The position numbers and the translations under genes are program-made. Positions 60,213 to 64,000 of a stretch of 64,000 nucleotides of DNA are shown in pieces. Where the stretch lies: NCBI RefSeq assembly GCF_000321225.1, contig NW_004451510.1, forward strand, positions 204,867 through 268,866, written 5' to 3'. The notes below the pieces were generated by a model. It had not been told where the DNA came from, did not search any database, and saw nothing but the letters and a program-made list of their open reading frames with translations. The stretch's first letter is position 1, and each line of letters starts with the position of its first letter. Source of the stretch: Odobenus rosmarus divergens (taxonomy: Eukaryota > Chordata > Mammalia > Carnivora > Odobenidae).

Positions 60213-61929
60213 AAGAGATTGAAGGTGTATATCACTCTATTTATGTCACAATTTACATGTACTACTAATATACAAATAAATAATGTCTACCCACCAATCA
60301 ACCAAAATTTTATGTTGGAAATATTTCTTTAACTACAATCTACTAAAACTAAGCTATATGTTACGCAGCCTTTTGTAAAAGGCTTATTATTTCTGTGCTT
60401 TTCCCTAAGCTCCAGCCTTTCCCTGGGAAGCCTCTACTTCTGAAGGCTGCAGCTGTTAATAGCAGAACTGGATGAGGAAGATGCCAGAATCCCATCTGGA
60501 ATTCACAAAGCCCTGGCCAGCCTCCTCACAAAGGTCTGAATCTCCTTTAATCCAGCAAAATTAACTCAAGAGCATGTGGGACCTGAAACCCATGTTCTGC
60601 ATATTATTGCAGGTGCTGAAGGCAAAGCAGAGCACCTGCTTTTCACATTCGAGATGTATTTTAAACAAAAGGTCTGTTCTGGTAGCTCCACAAGGAAGCG
60701 TCAACCACAGGACAGAAAGTTTACATCCGGGAATCTCTCTTCTGGAGTGTGAGAATTGGTTGTGCCCGTGACTTCCCATCTCTGTGTTAGTGTTGTCAGG
60801 GCAGTTGATTGAAATCAGCCAGAGTAAGAGTATTTAAACCACAAAAATTGGCATAAACAGCGGGGCTTTTTCCTTTTATTCTGGAGAGCCAGGTTCAGGG
60901 CACAGCATCCTCGCCATTTTGCCTCCTCCCTGCTCCCCAGTCCATACTTGAAGAGCTGTGTTCCAAATGAAACACTGGTGAGAAACATAGAGAGCTTGTG
61001 TCTGCACGGGAAGATTTATTTGTTCATTTACCTTTAAGACAGGAAGTTCCCCTGCAGCGTATTTTAGATAGAAGTGCTGAAAGACCATGTCCTCTTTGCC
61101 GATTCACTTCAGCTTTCTGGGGCCTTTGTTTGCTAAGAAGGTGTTGAAATTTTCCAGAACACAGGCTATTAAAACTGACCATGAAAATCCGCCTCAGTGG
61201 ACTACAGTTACACACACACACACACACACACTCGCAAGATCCATCTTTACTACTTTCCCTCCCTCTCCTTCCCTTCTCCAAACTCCTCCAAACCACTTAG
61301 TAGGGAAAGTGTTGAAATTAACAAAATAAGGAGTTCAAGTGCCTCCAGCCCCTGATTTGAGTGATTTTATGATTTTTGTCGGTACTCTCTTGAAATGGTG
61401 TCATTAGAAGGGGGTTTAGCATGATGCAGATGAGGCTTAAACTTCAGGACCCTTCCTTTTCACAAGACCCTTCCTAAATTAAAATGTGTTCATGCAGACA
61501 AATGTAAAAAATGACAAAAGTAAGGTGTTTTGTTTTTTTTTTTTGCATTGTTTTTCCTTGAATAGTGTGCCAAATGTTACATAACTGTCCCACAAAAACT
61601 GGATCCACCCTGGAGGGTTATTTTACCTTGGTTTTCCCTAACTTATTTGAGTCACAGTCATGCTTTCAACCCTACCCTTCTCAGGAACTAGACTCCTGTC
61701 CTCTTTTCCTCATTCTAATAAATTCACAACGAAACCTCTATGTTATAGACTTGCTGTTTTTAAAGTTCTTTGTTATTACCAAGAAAAAGAAAATGGATAT
61801 TCATTTAATTTCTAAAGGGAAAATATAAGCTTATTGGTGTGAAAGGTTAGAGTTCAGTTGCCTTCTAACTCATGGGTCCACCATGTCTATCCTCCCCCAT
61901 CCCACCACCCAACCCAGCCCACTGCCTAC
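60213..61929. other. Unassigned intergenic DNA
   Basis: No gene. Includes a (CA)n tract at about 61210-61231 and a T-run near 61533-61544. Text at 60400-60830 shows no known repeat. Confidence 0.4.
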
Positions 61930-62440
61930 GATTCAGCCTTCTTTCTTAGCCTGGTAACTTCCTGTCCTTCAGGCTCACCTTAAAGTTCCCCTCATTTCAG
62001 AAGTCCTTCCTAGGTTGGGAGCCCCTCCTATGAATTTCACTGGACCTTAAGTGAAAGGTCCTATTGCAGATTTATCACACCATTAGGAATGGACTCACTT
62101 GGGGCGCCTGGGTGGCTCAGTCATTAAGCGTCTGCCTTCGACTCAGATCATGATCCCAGGGTCCTGGGATCGAGTCCCGCATTGGGCTCCCTGCTCAGCA
62201 GGGAATCTGCTTCTCCCTCTCCCACTCCCCCTGCTTGTTCTCTCTCGTGCGCTGTACCTCTCTCTGTCAAATAAATAAATAAAATCTTAAAAAAAAAAAA
62301 AAAGGAATGGACTCACCACACCATTAGAGCATGATCTCTAAAGGCCAAGTATATGTCATATTCATCACCTCTTACAGTGGCTGGTACAAAATCAGCCCTC
62401 AGTACCTATTTATTGAATGGATCCATGAATGAAGAGAACA
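61930..62440 (+). repeat. L2 LINE 3' end, split by a SINE
   Basis: 'ctgtccttcaggctcacctta', AAGTCCTTCCTAGGTTGGGA to the left and 'ctcttacagtggctggtacaa', 'tacctatttattgaatgga' to the right of the SINE at 62099-62302. Confidence 0.7.
62099..62302 (+). mobile_element. CAN-SINE in the L2, with 14-bp target-site duplication
   Basis: Sense copy from GGGGCGCCTGGGTGGCTCAG to AATAAATAAATAAAATCTTA and a long A run. AGGAATGGACTCAC is identical at 62085-62098 and 62303-62316. Confidence 0.96.
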
Positions 62441-62445
62441 TTTTT

Positions 62446-62540
62446 CTGAATTAGGAGTCAGGATACACAAATTCTGGTTGCATCTCTGCTACTACAAAGC
62501 TTGAGAGCATTGAACAAACCTATAAACTCCCTGGACCACA
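62446..62540 (+). repeat. MIR SINE fragment (sense)
   Basis: 'ggagtcaggatacacaaattc', TGGTTGCATCTCTGCTACTA, 'aacctataaactccctgg'. Confidence 0.5.
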
Positions 62541-63404
62541 TTTTTCACATACATATATATACAACAGGTATCTCAGGTGAGCCCCAAACTGATTATCTTT
62601 TGGGTCTCATGTGTCTGGAGCTAGTTTTTACAAGGAGGAATGAGAAAGATCCTCCTAAGAAAGATCACATCGTAAGGAAAGACAAAGCAGTCACAGACAA
62701 CCTGGTTCAAGAGTGGTAGGTTGGGGCTGAGGAGGGCTGGGGGTCCTGAGTATACCTGTGACCTGTCACTCTGATGGTTCTTTAGCCCAGGTCCCATGGA
62801 CATGCAATATGAACAGGTAAACAAGGTTTGTTTGCCCTTGGTTTCCTACTAATTGCTTTGGGATCTCAGTATGTTAGCAACATTAGTATTGGCAGCACGG
62901 GCAGAGACAGTGTGGCACTGGTGGCTCTGGCTTGGTGGCATCAGCAGGGATTGGTGGCCACGGAAGACAGGCAGTCTCTCTTGATACTATATCGAGCCAA
63001 AGACACCATTGCCATGATATGGAGCAAAAGGGAAGGGAAATGGCAGACACCTACGGTCTTCAGAAGACAACTCACAGTGCGAGTATCACAAACATCCTAG
63101 AATTCTGGAAAGCCCCATGGAAGGAATGTAAGCAGGGCTTTATGTCTCACAAAATCAAAGATATGTGGTTTTACTATTATTGTGCGAACCTCCTTTTACT
63201 CCAAGGTATGAGCTGAGCTAGAATATGATTTGGGGGTTTATCTGGAATTCAAAATTACAAATGATTATGCTTACCCAAAGAATGTGATACATACTCACAC
63301 CTCAGATATTAGTAAACTGGACAGAGTTAAAAATAAATCTCGCCATGGCTGTGAAATTGGGGAAGTTATGTCCAGAACCTATTTCTTCTTTTCCCAATGC
63401 AGCA
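62541..63404. other. Unassigned intergenic DNA
   Basis: No gene or confident repeat. Two overlapping ~90-codon frames at 62828-63216 have no recognisable domain. Confidence 0.4.
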
Positions 63405-63615
63405 AAAAGGCTTTGGCTTGGTATCCTAACTCTGGTACTTGATAGATGGGTTAAATGAGTCAAGTGATTTAACTTATCTGAGCCTCAGTTTCTCAACTGG
63501 AAGATGGGGATAATTGTGCCTACTTTGCAAGGGTGTGGGGAAGGGATGCAATGTATGAAACACCTAGACAGGTGCCTGGCCCTTAGTGGGGGCTTGACAA
63601 ACATTAGCTCCTTTC
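63405..63615 (+). repeat. MIR SINE (sense), nearly full length
   Basis: Strong MIR order: 'gtcaagtgatttaacttatct', GAGCCTCAGTTTCTCAACTG, 'aagatggggataattgtgcct', 'ggtgcctggcccttagtgg', 'cttgacaaacattagctcc'. Confidence 0.82.
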
Positions 63616-63789
63616 CCTGCTTTCATCTCTACTTACTAATAAAACTTCTTCCTCAATCCCAAGGTAATAGAAGTTCAATGGAGAGAGGACATAAGGGCAA
63701 GAGGAAATAAACTTCATGTGGTTCTAGAAGTTCCCTTTTGACATTCATTACATTTTTTTTTTCTGAGGCTAGGTCATAAAAGACCGTGA

Positions 63790-63945
63790 AGTTCCTGCTT
63801 TATTTATTTGAACATCTGCTCTTAGAGCCTTGAGCCACCATGCGAGAAGACTGCCATGGGAGAGGCCACATTCTGGTCAACAGAGCCAGCCAAGCCCAGT
63901 GGTCTAGTCATCCCTGCCATGGTGCCAGAGATGTGAGTAAAGCTG
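63790..63945 (+). mobile_element. Old LTR fragment, MaLR-like
   Basis: 'gagccttgagccaccatgcga', 'gggagaggccacattctgg', CATGGTGCCAGAGATGTGAG then a T-run. Shares its blocks with the LTRs at 7640 and 24340. Confidence 0.45.
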
Positions 63946-63950
63946 TCTTT

Positions 63951-64000
63951 TTTTTTTTAAATATATATATATATGTGTGTATATATGTATATATATATAT
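63951..64000. repeat. T-run and (AT)n microsatellite at the window edge
   Basis: A run of T is followed by ATATAT with TGTGTG interruption, continuing past the window. Confidence 0.85.

Noticed and set aside
9429..62302. tRNA genes suggested by A and B boxes in many places
   Set aside because: The boxes belong to the tRNA-derived heads of CAN-SINEs, which do not fold into complete tRNAs and carry SINE bodies and tails.

Overview
The window is mammalian, from a carnivore and probably a dog-like (caniform) one. The main evidence is about 17 copies of the carnivore tRNA-derived SINE (CAN/SINEC family): a GCCTGGGTGGCTCAG head, a GATCGAGYCCC B box, a CT-rich body and an AATAAATAAAATCTT tail. There is also a carnivore-type young L1 3' end. 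The rest of the repeat landscape is shared by placental mammals: MIR, L2, MaLR LTRs, hAT-Charlie elements and old L1. No bacterial or viral gene content, CRISPR array or operon is present.

Only one functional gene can be supported. At the left edge, on the minus strand, lie the CpG-island promoter, the 5'UTR and coding exon 1 of TGFBR2 (TGF-beta receptor type II). The coding part of exon 1 (880 down to 787) encodes the signal peptide and first mature residues, ends at the conserved 94th coding nucleotide, and is followed by a GTGAGT splice donor. Bases 1-786 are the start of intron 1. Upstream of the inferred start (near 1210) are two GC boxes, an inverted CCAAT box and no TATA box. A tandem ETS motif and an AP-1 site lie just downstream of it. 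This matches the organisation described for the human promoter. An out-of-frame upstream ATG (902-900) in a weak context overlaps the main start.

From about 1.3 kb to the right end is TGFBR2 upstream DNA, by human synteny part of the gene-poor interval toward RBMS3. It contains one gene-like object: a processed retrocopy of ATP5MF (F1Fo ATP synthase subunit f) at 37.55-37.96 kb, with a fully open 88-codon frame, a poly(A) signal and a poly(A) tail. Everything else is repeats and unassigned single-copy DNA: L2 and MIR throughout; several MaLR-type LTRs; an old internally deleted L1 at 12.8-16.3 kb; a carnivore L1 3' end at 45.0-45.6 kb; a tandem pair of diverged ERV LTRs at 40.0-40.9 kb; and microsatellites. 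SINE insertions can be delimited in most cases by target-site duplications.

I did not find a previously undescribed biological system. The items most worth checking are the intact ATP5MF retrocopy, the TGFBR2 overlapping uORF, a SINE whose tail has expanded into a pyrimidine microsatellite of about 150 bp, a SINE with an inverted head, a 93-bp tandem duplication, the tandem LTR pair, and two repeat-free blocks (29.4-30.6 and 54.1-54.6 kb) that could be distal regulatory elements. Repeat family names come from memory of consensus sequences, not from a search, so boundaries of old repeats are approximate.
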